This document shows, one piece after another, positions 1 to 9,460 of a stretch of 64,000 bases of DNA (its first letter is position 1; every line of letters begins with the position of its first letter). Made by a program: the position numbers and the translations under genes. The DNA comes from Pseudomonas sp. N40(2020) (lineage in GTDB: Bacteria; Pseudomonadota; Gammaproteobacteria; Pseudomonadales; Pseudomonadaceae): the NCBI RefSeq assembly GCF_014472415.1, contig NZ_JACSZV010000001.1, forward strand, positions 248,001 through 312,000. The letters are read 5' to 3'. The notes below the pieces were generated by a model. The model was given only the letters and a program-made list of their open reading frames with translations, was not told the origin of the DNA and ran no database searches.

Positions 1-2
1 AG

Positions 3-2681
3 GTGTTCTTGCAGACGCTCGCGATCAATGAGCGGGAAAATTTCCCGACCGCGCCTGAATTTCGTTATTTGAAAGTTGAGGCCGATCTGTTTGCACGCAT
101 CAGCGATAACGGGATTGAGAAATCTTGCGCTGATGTTGTGAAACAGCTGGCTCGGTTCGCAGATCCGGATTCGGATTTTGTTTCGGTTGTTGCGTCGGTG
201 GCGTCTGCACAGTCTCTACCGGACATTCCTCGCCTGGCGAAGGCTCGCCAGGCAGTACTTCTGCGCCAAGCGCAAAGAAACCGGTGGCCGGTCTGGTTAA
301 AAAATGCCGGTTCGACGAATCAGGAAATTTATGAGGCATTGCAACAGCGCCTGCTTGAAAGCGAGGTTCAATACCATGAAGTAACCAAGGGGTTCGCATC
401 GCTCAAGGACTTTGCAAAAAATGAGGTGGAAGAATTCATTTCGCCGGGTAAGGACGTTCGGATTGACCCCGATAGCATCTTCGTCAATATCCGACATGTG
501 TTGAAAGTAACGAATGGCCAACAGATTGAGACAAAGGAGCGCAAGACGCTTACTCAGGCGTTCATGTACGGCGTGCATGATCGAGAAGGTCAATACGAGA
601 TTGCTGTAGAAAATCAGCCGTATAATCCAAAGTTTACGCCTTCCAATCTGATCAATTCGATCATTTCGCTGAATGTGCGTAACCGGTATAACGACGCGCG
701 GCAAGCGGTCTACTCTAAACGTGAAGTTTTCGACGCTCTTCGAGAAGTTCAAGGCAAGAGGACGGCGCTGTCGATATTTAGCGCGGTTCTGCAAAAGCAT
801 GTGAGCTCGCGTGCCAATGACATGGTCAACCGCTATAACTTTGGTGATCTGTCTTTTATGTCCGGGGAGATCAAGCTCGGTGCGAAATATCAAGCGTTCA
901 AGGACGTGAGGTATTTTGCAAAGAAGCTTGATCGAGAAAACTTCATCGTGTTGTATGCGCCAGGGTTTCCATCCGGACAGGAGTGGTTTGAGTTTTCCAA
1001 TATAAATCAGTTAAGGAATGAATTATTAGCATGGGTCCAGGACGATAAAAGTTGGGAGTATTTGAAGGGTCAGGCCGTTCTGTCCGATGTAAACAGAATG
1101 GTGGCTGAAGTCACAGGGGATAGTTGGACTCTACGATGGATTGGCCAATCGAGCTTTGAGTTCCCGTTCACAACTGAAGATTACCCGTTGGAAAATGCGG
1201 TGAAAAATATCCTCAGTTGGGAAGCGAAGCAAATTGAAGCCTACACACCTCAGTGGTTCAGGACAGCCTCGGTGGAGGAGCAAGGGTTATCCGTTCGATT
1301 GCATACAGAATTCAAGGCTATTCAGAGCATTGCAAAAGATGATCTGAAAATCGTGCCTTTCAAGGAGTTTGCTCGTGATCTGGTGATGAAGGCGTTCGCC
1401 CAGTACTGGGATCGAAAGGGAAATAACGTTTCTAACTTCGATCCGGAAAATGTAAGGGTCAAAATTCATAATGTTCCAGAAATGACGCTCACCAATCTGT
1501 TCATCCAGTGGCAGACCTGGCGTAGTGACGTTACGATTTTTGAAAAAATTGTGGGTGCCGTCGTTCCAGGAGTCTCCATAGCGATAGGTGAGTTAAGAGA
1601 TTACCTTCGAACTGCCAAATTCACCGGTTCGGTACCACGAGCATTAAATGAACAGGTCATCAATGATCTTATTGATCTGAAACCCGGTGAACGTTACGAG
1701 GAGTATCTCAATCAACAATTTATCTGGAGCCCGCGTCGTGCTCTGAAGGAAGTTTTTTACCGAGAGCTGAAGCAGAACGAAATGCTCACAGCAGCCCTGG
1801 CCCAGAAAATCAGGCGCACGATATCCAATGAGGATTTCAGTTGGCTGAAAACGCTTATCGATAGTCTTGATAGAAATACTCCCGGCACTGATTTATACAC
1901 AGTAGGCGCTCAATCCGTGCCGGAGGAGGGCGTTTATCATTTCACCTTGGAAGGCAGGAAAATTCACGGCGCTTACATCTTTAGTCGCAAATTTAACGGG
2001 CGGCTGCAGTCTGTTGTCTATGCGCCGGGTACCCATGACGGGAATGATTTCTTCCCTGTCGAACAGTTGTCGGCGCGGCTTGAAGATTCCGCCTTTAAAG
2101 GCCATGTTTTACGAATGGTCAGTCTTAAAGATCAAAAGGCTGTCAAACAACTGACAGATAAGTACAAAAGCGGGGGCACACGCGAACGGCCGCCCGTGCT
2201 GTACAACGCGTATGGGGTTGGCAACGAGTTCAAACACGAGTACACCGCCATGATCGGGCGCTTCATGGCTGACGTGGATTATCAAACCACCAGCACCTGG
2301 GAGGCGGTCTGGGTCGATGCCAAGATATTGATTGGTATCGCTTTGGATGTTGTCTCGTTGTTTGTGCCTCCGGTAGGGGCAGTGGTGAGTGTGCTGCGAA
2401 TCGCCTATACGATCGTTGAGGGGATTTCGGCCTCACTGGACGGCGATAAGGAAGCAGCCAATGCTCACTTTGCCAGTGCCTGGAGGGCGGCCATCATGTT
2501 TTATATCGGCAAGATCTCCGGCGTCGGCAACTCTGTCAGCGCGTACGGACTACTGTCTCAGATCAAGGATTATGCAGACCTGCTCTCGGATGTAACCGGT
2601 GTCCCCGTCGGCATCAGCTATGTGACCGCAGTCGCCGTTGCGCCTCACAGAGTGGAAAGCACTACCCGACTGATCGGTTGA
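3..2681 (+). CDS. Dermonecrotic-toxin-like large protein (DUF6543 type), 5' end probably outside the window
   Basis: The reading frame is open from the first bases (GTG at 3), so the true start is probably upstream and the 892 residues seen are a C-terminal part. Two copies of a YAPG-type module (near residues 314 and 671, each Y-A-P-G, then G, then an aromatic pair) are characteristic of large Pseudomonas toxin-like proteins annotated with a dermonecrotic toxin domain. A strongly hydrophobic stretch lies near residues 775-840, which could insert in a membrane. No catalytic motif of a known toxin was recognised, and no immunity-like gene follows; the next gene is on the other strand. Base composition is AT-richer than the neighbours over the first 2 kb, which hints at acquisition. 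The family call is from motif memory and the target is unknown. Confidence 0.6.
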   Translation: MFLQTLAINERENFPTAPEFRYLKVEADLFARISDNGIEKSCADVVKQLARFADPDSDFVSVVASVASAQSLPDIPRLAKARQAVLLRQAQRNRWPVWLKNAGSTNQEIYEALQQRLLESEVQYHEVTKGFASLKDFAKNEVEEFISPGKDVRIDPDSIFVNIRHVLKVTNGQQIETKERKTLTQAFMYGVHDREGQYEIAVENQPYNPKFTPSNLINSIISLNVRNRYNDARQAVYSKREVFDALREVQGKRTALSIFSAVLQKHVSSRANDMVNRYNFGDLSFMSGEIKLGAKYQAFKDVRYFAKKLDRENFIVLYAPGFPSGQEWFEFSNINQLRNELLAWVQDDKSWEYLKGQAVLSDVNRMVAEVTGDSWTLRWIGQSSFEFPFTTEDYPLENAVKNILSWEAKQIEAYTPQWFRTASVEEQGLSVRLHTEFKAIQSIAKDDLKIVPFKEFARDLVMKAFAQYWDRKGNNVSNFDPENVRVKIHNVPEMTLTNLFIQWQTWRSDVTIFEKIVGAVVPGVSIAIGELRDYLRTAKFTGSVPRALNEQVINDLIDLKPGERYEEYLNQQFIWSPRRALKEVFYRELKQNEMLTAALAQKIRRTISNEDFSWLKTLIDSLDRNTPGTDLYTVGAQSVPEEGVYHFTLEGRKIHGAYIFSRKFNGRLQSVVYAPGTHDGNDFFPVEQLSARLEDSAFKGHVLRMVSLKDQKAVKQLTDKYKSGGTRERPPVLYNAYGVGNEFKHEYTAMIGRFMADVDYQTTSTWEAVWVDAKILIGIALDVVSLFVPPVGAVVSVLRIAYTIVEGISASLDGDKEAANAHFASAWRAAIMFYIGKISGVGNSVSAYGLLSQIKDYADLLSDVTGVPVGISYVTAVAVAPHRVESTTRLIG

Positions 2682-2709
2682 TCCAGTAATCGAAGCGCCG
2701 GCTAGACTT

Positions 2710-3498
2710 TCAGGACGCTGGCGTCTCGAACCCCATCCGCCAACTCACGGCCCGCGTCGCAGCCAACAACCGCTGCGCCGCCGGGCCGTTTTCGTCAGCG
2801 TGGAACAACGAGGTCGGGCCGACGATGGTCAGCACCGCAGCGACTTGTCCAACGGCGTTGAACACCGGCGCCGACAAGGCATCCACGCCCGGCATCAACA
2901 AACCATGCACATGATGCAGGCCGCGTTCGCGGATCTGTTCACACAAGGTTGCGTAAACCGTTTCATCGGCCAGCGGATGGTCGGCGACGGCGATTTCCTG
3001 CTCGCGCAATTCGTCTGTTTCCCGATGTGGCAGATAGGCGCTGAACACCAGTCCGGTCGAGGAACTGAGCAGCGGCAGCACCGAGCCCAATTGCGTCACC
3101 ACCGTCACCGCACGCACGGCCGGTTCGATGTGCACCACGGTCGCACCCTGATTGCCCCACACCGCCAGGAAGCAGGTTTCGTTGAGTTCATCGCGCAATT
3201 CGGCCAGCGGCAGGGCGGCGATTTTCAGCACGTCCATACTGTTGAGGGCGGCCAGGCCCACGCGCAGCGCTTCACGGCCGAGGCCGTAATGGTTGGTGGC
3301 GGGGTTTTGTTCGGCAAAACCCGAGGCGATCAACGCTTGCAGATAACGATGCACTTTGCTCGCCGGCATCTGCACATGTTCGGCCAGACGCGACAGCGAA
3401 GTGGCGGGCGACAACTGGGCCAGGGCCTTGAGGATGTCGGTGCCGACTTCGGCGGAGCGGACTTTCTGTTTGCCGTTGCTGTCGCTGGTTTTTTCCAT
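2710..3498 (-). CDS. hmgR: IclR-family regulator of homogentisate catabolism (HmgR-like)
   Basis: This 262-residue protein has an N-terminal winged helix-turn-helix (about residues 17-75, with the segment SRLAEHVQMPASKVHRYLQA) and a C-terminal IclR effector-binding domain. It is divergent from hmgA, the position held by the HmgR repressor in Pseudomonas, where homogentisate releases repression of hmgABC. The shared 165-bp intergenic region carries a 17-bp palindrome of the expected size for its operator. The ATG at 3498 was taken as start. The specific assignment rests on family plus context; the effector specificity is inferred. Confidence 0.85.
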   Translation of the reverse strand: MEKTSDSNGKQKVRSAEVGTDILKALAQLSPATSLSRLAEHVQMPASKVHRYLQALIASGFAEQNPATNHYGLGREALRVGLAALNSMDVLKIAALPLAELRDELNETCFLAVWGNQGATVVHIEPAVRAVTVVTQLGSVLPLLSSSTGLVFSAYLPHRETDELREQEIAVADHPLADETVYATLCEQIRERGLHHVHGLLMPGVDALSAPVFNAVGQVAAVLTIVGPTSLFHADENGPAAQRLLAATRAVSWRMGFETPAS

Positions 3499-3560
3499 GG
3501 TGCTGCCGGGATCCGAAAACGAATGGGCGTCTTTATAGCTTGACGCTGGATAGCGAGCAA

Positions 3561-3586
3561 ATTACGTTATGCGTAATCGAATTACG
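3561..3586. promoter_or_regulatory. Candidate HmgR operator between hmgR and hmgA
   Basis: ATTACG-ttatg-CGTAAT (3561-3577) is a 17-bp perfect inverted repeat with 6-bp arms. A third ATTACG half-site follows at 3581-3586. It lies in the divergent promoter region, 77 bp before the hmgA start. A 17-bp palindrome is the reported operator size for P. putida HmgR; binding here is inferred. Confidence 0.6.
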
Positions 3587-3663
3587 ATAATAACAACCCC
3601 GGCGTGCCGAAACCTCTGAGCCAGAGCGATGGGCCACTGCCGACTCCCTGTTCAGGAGGCTCC

Positions 3664-4968
3664 ATGAACCTCGATTCAACCGCGTCGACGCTGGCTTATC
3701 AGTCCGGTTTCGGCAACGAATTCAGCTCTGAAGCGTTGCCCGGCGCGCTGCCTGTTGGTCAGAATTCCCCGCAAAAAGCCCCGTACGGCCTCTATACCGA
3801 ATTGTTCTCCGGCACTGCGTTCACCATGACCCGCAGTGAAGCGCGGCGCACCTGGATGTACCGGATTCAGCCGTCGGCCAATCACCCGGCGTTCGTCAAA
3901 CTGGAGCGGCAACTGGCGGGCGGCCCGTTGGGTGAAGTGACCCCCAATCGCCTGCGTTGGAACCCTTTGGACATCCCGAGCGAGCCGACCGATTTCATCG
4001 ACGGCCTGGTGAGCATGGCGGCCAACGCCGGTGCTGAAAAACCCGCCGGGATCAGCATCTACAACTACGCCGCCAACCGCTCGATGGAGCGTGTGTTTTT
4101 CAACGCCGACGGCGAACTGCTGCTGGTGCCGCAACTCGGGCGTCTGCGCATCGCTACTGAACTGGGTGTGCTGGAAGTGGCGCCGCTGGAGATCGTCGTG
4201 CTGCCGCGCGGTTTGAAATTCCGCGTCGAACTGCTCGATCCGCAGGCGCGCGGCTACATCGCCGAGAACCATGGCGCACCGCTGCGCCTGCCGGATCTGG
4301 GGCCGATCGGCAGCAACGGTCTGGCCAATCCGCGCGACTTCCTGACACCGGTCGCCGCCTACGAAAACCTGCAACAACCCACCACGCTGGTGCAGAAATT
4401 CCTCGGCCAATTGTGGGCCACCGAACTCAATCACTCGCCGCTGAACGTGGTCGCTTGGCACGGCAACAACGTGCCCTACAAATATGATCTGCGCCGCTTC
4501 AACACCATCGGCACGGTCAGTTTCGATCACCCGGACCCGTCGATCTTCACCGTGTTGACCTCGCCGACCAGCGTGCACGGTCTGGCCAACCTCGACTTTG
4601 TGATCTTCCCGCCGCGCTGGATGGTGGCCGAGAACACCTTCCGTCCGCCGTGGTTCCACCGCAACCTGATGAACGAATTCATGGGCCTGATCCAGGGCGA
4701 ATACGACGCCAAGGCCGAAGGTTTCGTGCCCGGCGGCGCCTCGTTGCACAGCTGCATGAGCGCCCACGGCCCGGATGGCGAGACCTGTACCAAAGCGATC
4801 AACGCCGATCTCAAACCGGCGAAAATCGACAACACCATGGCCTTCATGTTCGAGACCAGTCAGGTGCTGCGCCCAAGCCGTTTTGCCCTCGACTGCCCGC
4901 AACTGCAATCTACTTACGACGCCTGCTGGGCCACGCTGCCCGCCACGTTCGACCCGACCCGGAGATAA
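3664..4968 (+). CDS. hmgA: Homogentisate 1,2-dioxygenase
   Basis: It opens the aromatic ring of homogentisate to maleylacetoacetate using Fe(II) and O2, in tyrosine/phenylalanine breakdown. The 434 residues match the family's usual length. The C-terminal iron site is visible: [11 protein letters not shown] supplies a His and Glu ligand and SCMSAHGPD supplies the second His. The ATG at 3664 is chosen because a strong AGGAGG (3655-3660) sits just upstream; an in-frame extension to 3604 has no such site and would run through the promoter. fahA begins 3 bp after the stop, so hmgA-fahA-maiA form one operon. No hpd (4-hydroxyphenylpyruvate dioxygenase) gene is in the window. Confidence 0.97.
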   Translation: MNLDSTASTLAYQSGFGNEFSSEALPGALPVGQNSPQKAPYGLYTELFSGTAFTMTRSEARRTWMYRIQPSANHPAFVKLERQLAGGPLGEVTPNRLRWNPLDIPSEPTDFIDGLVSMAANAGAEKPAGISIYNYAANRSMERVFFNADGELLLVPQLGRLRIATELGVLEVAPLEIVVLPRGLKFRVELLDPQARGYIAENHGAPLRLPDLGPIGSNGLANPRDFLTPVAAYENLQQPTTLVQKFLGQLWATELNHSPLNVVAWHGNNVPYKYDLRRFNTIGTVSFDHPDPSIFTVLTSPTSVHGLANLDFVIFPPRWMVAENTFRPPWFHRNLMNEFMGLIQGEYDAKAEGFVPGGASLHSCMSAHGPDGETCTKAINADLKPAKIDNTMAFMFETSQVLRPSRFALDCPQLQSTYDACWATLPATFDPTRR

Positions 4969-4971
4969 CCC

Positions 4972-6276
4972 ATGACTCAGAATTCCATCACCCGCAGTTG
5001 GGTCGCTTCGGCCAACGGCCACGCCGATTTTCCGTTGCAGAACCTGCCGTTGGGCGTGTTCAGCGTTGAGGGCTCCGAGCCGCGCAGTGGCGTGGCGATT
5101 GGCGAACACATCTTCGATCTGCAAGTAGCACTTGAGGCCGGTCTGTTCGACGGCGTCGCGCGCACGGCGGTGGAAGCCATGCACGGCGGTCAGCTGAACG
5201 CGTTCTTCGAGCTCGGTCGTGAGGCGCGTGTGGCCTTGCGCGAACGTCTGCTGGAACTGTTCAGCGAAGGCAGCACCCTGCGCGGCAACATCGAAGCTCA
5301 AGGCGCAAAACTGCTGCCGTTGGCCGCCGATTGCCAGTTGCATTTGCCGGCGCGCATCAGCGACTACACCGACTTCTACGTCGGCATTGAGCATGCGCAG
5401 AACGTCGGCAAACTGTTCCGCCCCGACAACCCGTTGCTGCCTAATTACAAGCATGTGCCGATCGGTTATCACGGTCGCGCCTCCACCGTGCGCGCGTCCG
5501 GCACCGACGTGCGTCGCCCGAAAGGCCAAACCTTGCCGGCGGGTGCGAGCGAGCCGACCTTCGGCCCTTGCGCGCGTCTGGACTACGAGCTGGAGTTGGG
5601 GATCTGGATCGGGCAGGGCAACGAGATGGGCGAGTCTATTGCCATCGGTGATGCCGCCGAACACATCGCCGGTTTCTGCCTGCTCAATGACTGGTCGGCC
5701 CGCGATATCCAGGCCTGGGAATACCAGCCGCTGGGGCCTTTCCTGTCCAAGAGTTTCCTCACCAGCATCTCGCCGTGGGTGGTCACCGCCGAAGCGCTGC
5801 AGCCATTCCGCACAGCACAACCGGCGCGTCCTGAAGGTGATCCGCAGCCGCTGCCGTATCTGTTCGACAAGCGCGATCAGGATGGCGGCGCCTTCGACAT
5901 CGAACTGGAAGTGCTGCTGCTCACCGAGCGTATGCGCGAACAGAATCTGCCAGCCCATCGCCTGACCCTGAGCAACACCCGCTACATGTACTGGACCGTG
6001 GCGCAAATGGTCGCGCACCACAGCGTCAACGGCTGCCAGTTGCAGGCCGGCGATCTATTCGGTTCGGGCACTTTGTCCGGCCCAGAGAGCGGTCAGTTCG
6101 GCAGCCTGCTGGAAATCACCGAGGGCGGCAAAAAGCCGATCGAACTGGCGTCCGGCGAGGTGCGTAAATTCCTTGAGGACGGTGACGAAATCATCCTGCG
6201 CGCACGCTGCGCCCGCGACGGTTTTGCCTCCATCGGCTTCGGCGAATGCCGCGGCAAAGTGCTGGCGGCGCGCTGA
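4972..6276 (+). CDS. fahA: Fumarylacetoacetase
   Basis: It hydrolyses fumarylacetoacetate to fumarate and acetoacetate, the last step of the homogentisate route. At 434 residues it has the normal length. An N-terminal SH3-like domain (about 1-115) precedes the FAH catalytic domain. The segments DYTDFYVGIEHAQNVG and PIGYHGRAST (about residues 128-175) carry catalytic and metal-site residues of the family, and NDWSARDIQAWEYQPLGPF is the conserved core. It lies 3 bp after hmgA and 12 bp before maiA. The order A-fah-mai is the common Pseudomonas arrangement. Confidence 0.97.
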   Translation: MTQNSITRSWVASANGHADFPLQNLPLGVFSVEGSEPRSGVAIGEHIFDLQVALEAGLFDGVARTAVEAMHGGQLNAFFELGREARVALRERLLELFSEGSTLRGNIEAQGAKLLPLAADCQLHLPARISDYTDFYVGIEHAQNVGKLFRPDNPLLPNYKHVPIGYHGRASTVRASGTDVRRPKGQTLPAGASEPTFGPCARLDYELELGIWIGQGNEMGESIAIGDAAEHIAGFCLLNDWSARDIQAWEYQPLGPFLSKSFLTSISPWVVTAEALQPFRTAQPARPEGDPQPLPYLFDKRDQDGGAFDIELEVLLLTERMREQNLPAHRLTLSNTRYMYWTVAQMVAHHSVNGCQLQAGDLFGSGTLSGPESGQFGSLLEITEGGKKPIELASGEVRKFLEDGDEIILRARCARDGFASIGFGECRGKVLAAR

Positions 6277-6288
6277 CAGGAGCGGCTC

Positions 6289-6924
6289 ATGGATCTCTAT
6301 ACCTATTACCGTTCGACCTCGTCGTATCGGGTGCGGATCGCGCTGGCGCTCAAGGGCCTCGACTATCAGGCGTTGCCGGTCAATCTGATCGCGCCGTCCG
6401 GTGGCGAGCATCGGCAAGCGGCGTATCTGGCGATCAATCCGCAGGGGCGGGTGCCGGCGTTGCGTACCGATGATGGCGAGTTGCTGATCCAGTCGCCGGC
6501 GATCATCGAGTATCTGGAAGAACGTTATCCACAGATGCCGCTGTTGCCCGAAGACCTTGCTGCCCGCGCCCATGTGCGTGGCGTGGCGGCGGTGATCGGT
6601 TGCGATGTGCATCCGCTGCACAACGTCAGCGTGCTCAATCGGCTGCGTCAGCTGGGGCACGATGAACCGCAGGTGGTGGAGTGGATCAGTCACTGGATCA
6701 GCCAGGGCCTGGCGACGGTGGAGCAACTGATCGGCGACAGCGGCTTCTGTTTCGGCGAGTGGCCGTGCGTGGCGGACGTTTACCTGATCCCGCAGTTGTA
6801 TGCGGCAGAGCGGTTCAATGTTTCGCTGGAGGCTTACCCGCGTATTCGTCGCGTTGCGGCGTTGGCTGCCGAGCATCCGGCGTTTATCAAAGCCCATCCC
6901 GCCAATCAACCAGACACACCGTAA
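6289..6924 (+). CDS. maiA: Maleylacetoacetate isomerase (zeta-class GST)
   Basis: It isomerises maleylacetoacetate to fumarylacetoacetate with glutathione, between HmgA and FahA. The 211 residues show an N-terminal thioredoxin fold with the zeta-class signature STSSYRVR (residues 7-14) and the glutathione-binding QSPAIIEYLEE segment. An all-helical C-terminal domain follows. It is last in the operon, 12 bp after fahA; an AGGAG lies just before its ATG. A REP doublet directly follows the stop and could end or stabilise the operon mRNA. Confidence 0.95.
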   Translation: MDLYTYYRSTSSYRVRIALALKGLDYQALPVNLIAPSGGEHRQAAYLAINPQGRVPALRTDDGELLIQSPAIIEYLEERYPQMPLLPEDLAARAHVRGVAAVIGCDVHPLHNVSVLNRLRQLGHDEPQVVEWISHWISQGLATVEQLIGDSGFCFGEWPCVADVYLIPQLYAAERFNVSLEAYPRIRRVAALAAEHPAFIKAHPANQPDTP

Positions 6925-6931
6925 TACCCCC

Positions 6932-7020
6932 TGTGGGAGCGAGCCTGCTCGCGAATGCTGAGTGTCAGCCACCATTCATTTACCTGACACACCGCATTCG
7001 CGAGCAGGCTCGCTCCCACA
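6932..7020. repeat. REP doublet (GTGGGAGCGAGCC family)
   Basis: Two inverted copies of the 23-bp REP core face each other (6932-6954 and 6998-7020). A nested inverted repeat GTGTCAG/CTGACAC lies inside, so the whole can form a long hairpin. It sits in the 151-bp gap between maiA and the MFS gene. Confidence 0.9.
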
Positions 7021-7075
7021 AGGTTCGGCGTTGATCCACGCAAAAAAACCATAAAAACAAAACAGGTACCTTGCG

Positions 7076-8431
7076 ATGCACAACCAGATTGCCAGCTTCC
7101 GGGCGGCACTCGACGCCCGTCCTGTGTCCCGCTATCAGTGGTTGCTCTTGATCCTGCTCGCGTTGTTGCTAGTCACCGACGGCTATGACGCCCAAGTGCT
7201 CGGTTATGTGGTGCCGGCACTGGCGCAGGACTGGGGGCTGGAAAAATCTGCGTTCGGCCCTGTGTTCAGCGCCAACCTGCTGGGCCTCACCATCGGCTCT
7301 CTCGTCGTCACGCCAATGGCCGACCGCTTCGGCGTGCGCCGCATCCTGCTCGCCTGCGTACTGATTTACGCCAGCCTGACGGTGCTGATGGTGTTCGCCG
7401 ATTCTCTGAATTCGCTGATGATCGCGCGCTTCATCTGCGGGATCGGCATGGGCGGCGCAATGCCCAGCGCCATGGCATTGATGTCGGAATATTCGCCACC
7501 ACGCCTGCGCACATTGATGGTCACGCTGGCCGCGTGCGGCTTCTCGTTCGGCGGTGCGGCGGGTGGTTTTGTTGCGGCGGGGTTTATCGATCAATTCGGC
7601 TGGCAAGCGGTGTTTCTCGCCGGCGGTGTGACGCCGTTGCTGCTGTTCCCGTTCCTCTGGTGGATGCTGCCGGAATCCTTGCCGCGTCTGCTGCGCGATG
7701 CCCCGCCGTATGCGCGGCTGCGCAAAGTCACCGCGCGGATGCTGCCCGACTGGCAACCGCCAGCCGCCTCCGTTGAACAGAACGAGCAGGAGCAGGGCAG
7801 CAAACTGACCGTGGTCGAGTTGTTCCGTAACGGCTACGCGCGGCCGACGTTGCTGATCTGGGCGACGTTTTTCGTCAGCCTGATTTTGCTGTACTTCATG
7901 ATCAGTTGGCTGCCGTCACTGTTGCTGGAAAGCGGCCTGAAACTCAACGAAGCCAACCTGGTGACGTCGATGTTCCTGTTCGCCGGGACCCTGGGCGCGA
8001 TCTGCATGGCCTGGTTCGCCGACCGCTTGAAACGCAAGGTGCGTCTGTTATCCGCCGTGCTCGCGTGCGCGGCGTTTTGCACAATCCTGCTGGGACTCAA
8101 TCACGACAACCCGCGTTATCTGGTGGCCTGCGTGTTTGCCGCAGGCTTCTGCATCATCGGCGGGCAACTGACCCTGAATGCGTTCGCCAGTAACTTCTAT
8201 CCCGCGCATGTACGCGCCACTGGCACCGGTTGGGCGCTGGGGGTAGGGCGTTTCGGTTCGATTCTCGGGCCGCTGTTCGGCAGTTTGCTGTTGGCGATGC
8301 ATATTCCGGTGGAGCAGATTTTCTTCTTCTGCGCGATTCCGGCCGTCATTGCCGCACTGTTGATCATTCAGGTGCGTTCGCCTGCGGATGCAACTGCAAC
8401 TTCAGGGGTTGGGGAGTCTGTCAGATCCTGA
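7076..8431 (+). CDS. MFS transporter, aromatic acid:H+ symporter (AAHS) type
   Basis: The 451-residue protein has about 12 membrane segments. The N-terminal DGYDAQVLGYVVPAL (about 37-51) is typical of AAHS transporters such as PcaK and BenK, where the charged D-G-x-D motif in TM1 is needed for uptake. The MFS loop motif appears as ADRFGVRR after TM2. It follows the hmg operon on the same strand, separated by a REP doublet. That suggests import of an aromatic precursor, but the substrate is not readable from sequence. A short hairpin follows the stop within 4 bp. Confidence 0.85.
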   Translation: MHNQIASFRAALDARPVSRYQWLLLILLALLLVTDGYDAQVLGYVVPALAQDWGLEKSAFGPVFSANLLGLTIGSLVVTPMADRFGVRRILLACVLIYASLTVLMVFADSLNSLMIARFICGIGMGGAMPSAMALMSEYSPPRLRTLMVTLAACGFSFGGAAGGFVAAGFIDQFGWQAVFLAGGVTPLLLFPFLWWMLPESLPRLLRDAPPYARLRKVTARMLPDWQPPAASVEQNEQEQGSKLTVVELFRNGYARPTLLIWATFFVSLILLYFMISWLPSLLLESGLKLNEANLVTSMFLFAGTLGAICMAWFADRLKRKVRLLSAVLACAAFCTILLGLNHDNPRYLVACVFAAGFCIIGGQLTLNAFASNFYPAHVRATGTGWALGVGRFGSILGPLFGSLLLAMHIPVEQIFFFCAIPAVIAALLIIQVRSPADATATSGVGESVRS

Positions 8432-8434
8432 AGA

Positions 8435-8469
8435 GCAAAAGATCGCAGCCTTCTGCAGCGATCTTTTGC
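8435..8469. terminator. Short REP-type hairpin acting as terminator between convergent genes
   Basis: GCAAAAGATCGC and GCGATCTTTTGC are perfect 12-bp arms around an 11-nt loop. T- and A-runs sit within the arms. It lies between the MFS stop and the stop of the convergent SirB1-like gene, so it could end both transcripts. It is a single-hairpin version of the second REP family of the window. Confidence 0.65.
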
Positions 8470-8471
8470 GT

Positions 8472-9275
8472 CTAATGAACAACAGAATTGGGGGGAAGAT
8501 GCCCAAGCCGTTCGGTCAGGCGCAGACGCTGGATTGGATCGTCGCTGAGCAACAAGGCATGTTCCAGATCGAAACGCTCGGCATTCGGGCAATCCAGTTT
8601 TTGATACAGACTGGCCCGAGCGAGGTAATCGGCGGCACCGGCATCACCCAGTTCCAGCACACGTTCGGCATCGATCAGCGCAGCAATAAAGTCGTCGTGA
8701 CTCGAGTGCAACTGACGAAGGTTACGCGACAGGCGCTGGAGCATCTGCACCGGTGTGGCGGTCAGTAGATGCTCAGAATTGATTTTCATGTGCGCCCCAT
8801 ATTGGCGCTGCAACAGTTCGCGACAGTCATTGGGATACAGGCGTCGACCACCGCACGGATCAAGCAAGTGATCGGCGCCTGGCACCCGTAGCAGGAAGTG
8901 CCCGGGGAAATTGACCCCGACCAGTGGAATCTCCAGGGCGCGCGCCAACTCCAGGGCAATCAAGGCCAGTGCCAACGGTTGTCCGCGGCGGGTTTGCAAG
9001 ACTTTATGCAGCATTGCAGCCTGCGGGCGCAGCGGCAGGAAGTCATCTTGGGCGAAGCCCAGATCAGTCATGCGCCGCAACAACGGCTGCGCCAGTTCAC
9101 TCACCGGCAGCATCGGCAAGCCGTAACTGACCCGCTGCTGCAGATCCTTGAAGTCTTGCAGCAGCGTTTGGGGATCGATAGCTTTTTCGTGCTCGGCCGC
9201 CATCCACAGCGCGGCTTCGAACAGCGCGGGCGGGGAGCGGTGCAGACACTCGAAAAAACGTTGGCGCGGACTCAT
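8472..9275 (-). CDS. SirB1/transglutaminase-like family protein with TPR tail
   Basis: This 267-residue cytoplasmic protein resembles the SirB1 family. An N-terminal transglutaminase-like core contains RRGQPLALALIALELARALEIPLVGVNFPGHFLLR (split here only as a description of residues about 95-130). A C-terminal helical TPR-like region follows. The usual Cys of catalytic transglutaminases is not evident, so enzymatic activity is doubtful. The ATG at 9275 has GGAG eight bases upstream. The role is unknown; no operon partner is seen. Confidence 0.75.
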   Translation of the reverse strand: MSPRQRFFECLHRSPPALFEAALWMAAEHEKAIDPQTLLQDFKDLQQRVSYGLPMLPVSELAQPLLRRMTDLGFAQDDFLPLRPQAAMLHKVLQTRRGQPLALALIALELARALEIPLVGVNFPGHFLLRVPGADHLLDPCGGRRLYPNDCRELLQRQYGAHMKINSEHLLTATPVQMLQRLSRNLRQLHSSHDDFIAALIDAERVLELGDAGAADYLARASLYQKLDCPNAERFDLEHALLLSDDPIQRLRLTERLGHLPPNSVVH

Positions 9276-9460
9276 TGAAATCTCCGGGGAATGCCTCGTT
9301 TTAGCCCCGTCCGTGCCATTCGTCCAGTGTCTGGCAACTCGGGCCCGGGGTTATGCCGCAAAGCCATCATCGCCATCGATGCTTATTCCGGTGCGCTCCA
9401 GCAATTTTCGGGCGCAAGCCTATACTGGCGTTCTACAAGAAGTGATTCGGGAGCCCAACG

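Noticed and set aside
3604..3663. A 20-residue N-terminal extension of HmgA
   Set aside because: The strong AGGAGG before 3664 and the normal family length support the internal ATG; the extension would cover the promoter.
3676..6021. A 781-codon open frame antisense to hmgA and fahA
   Set aside because: It lies wholly opposite two well-identified genes with Gln/Arg/His-rich low-quality sequence; it is a by-product of high-GC codon usage.
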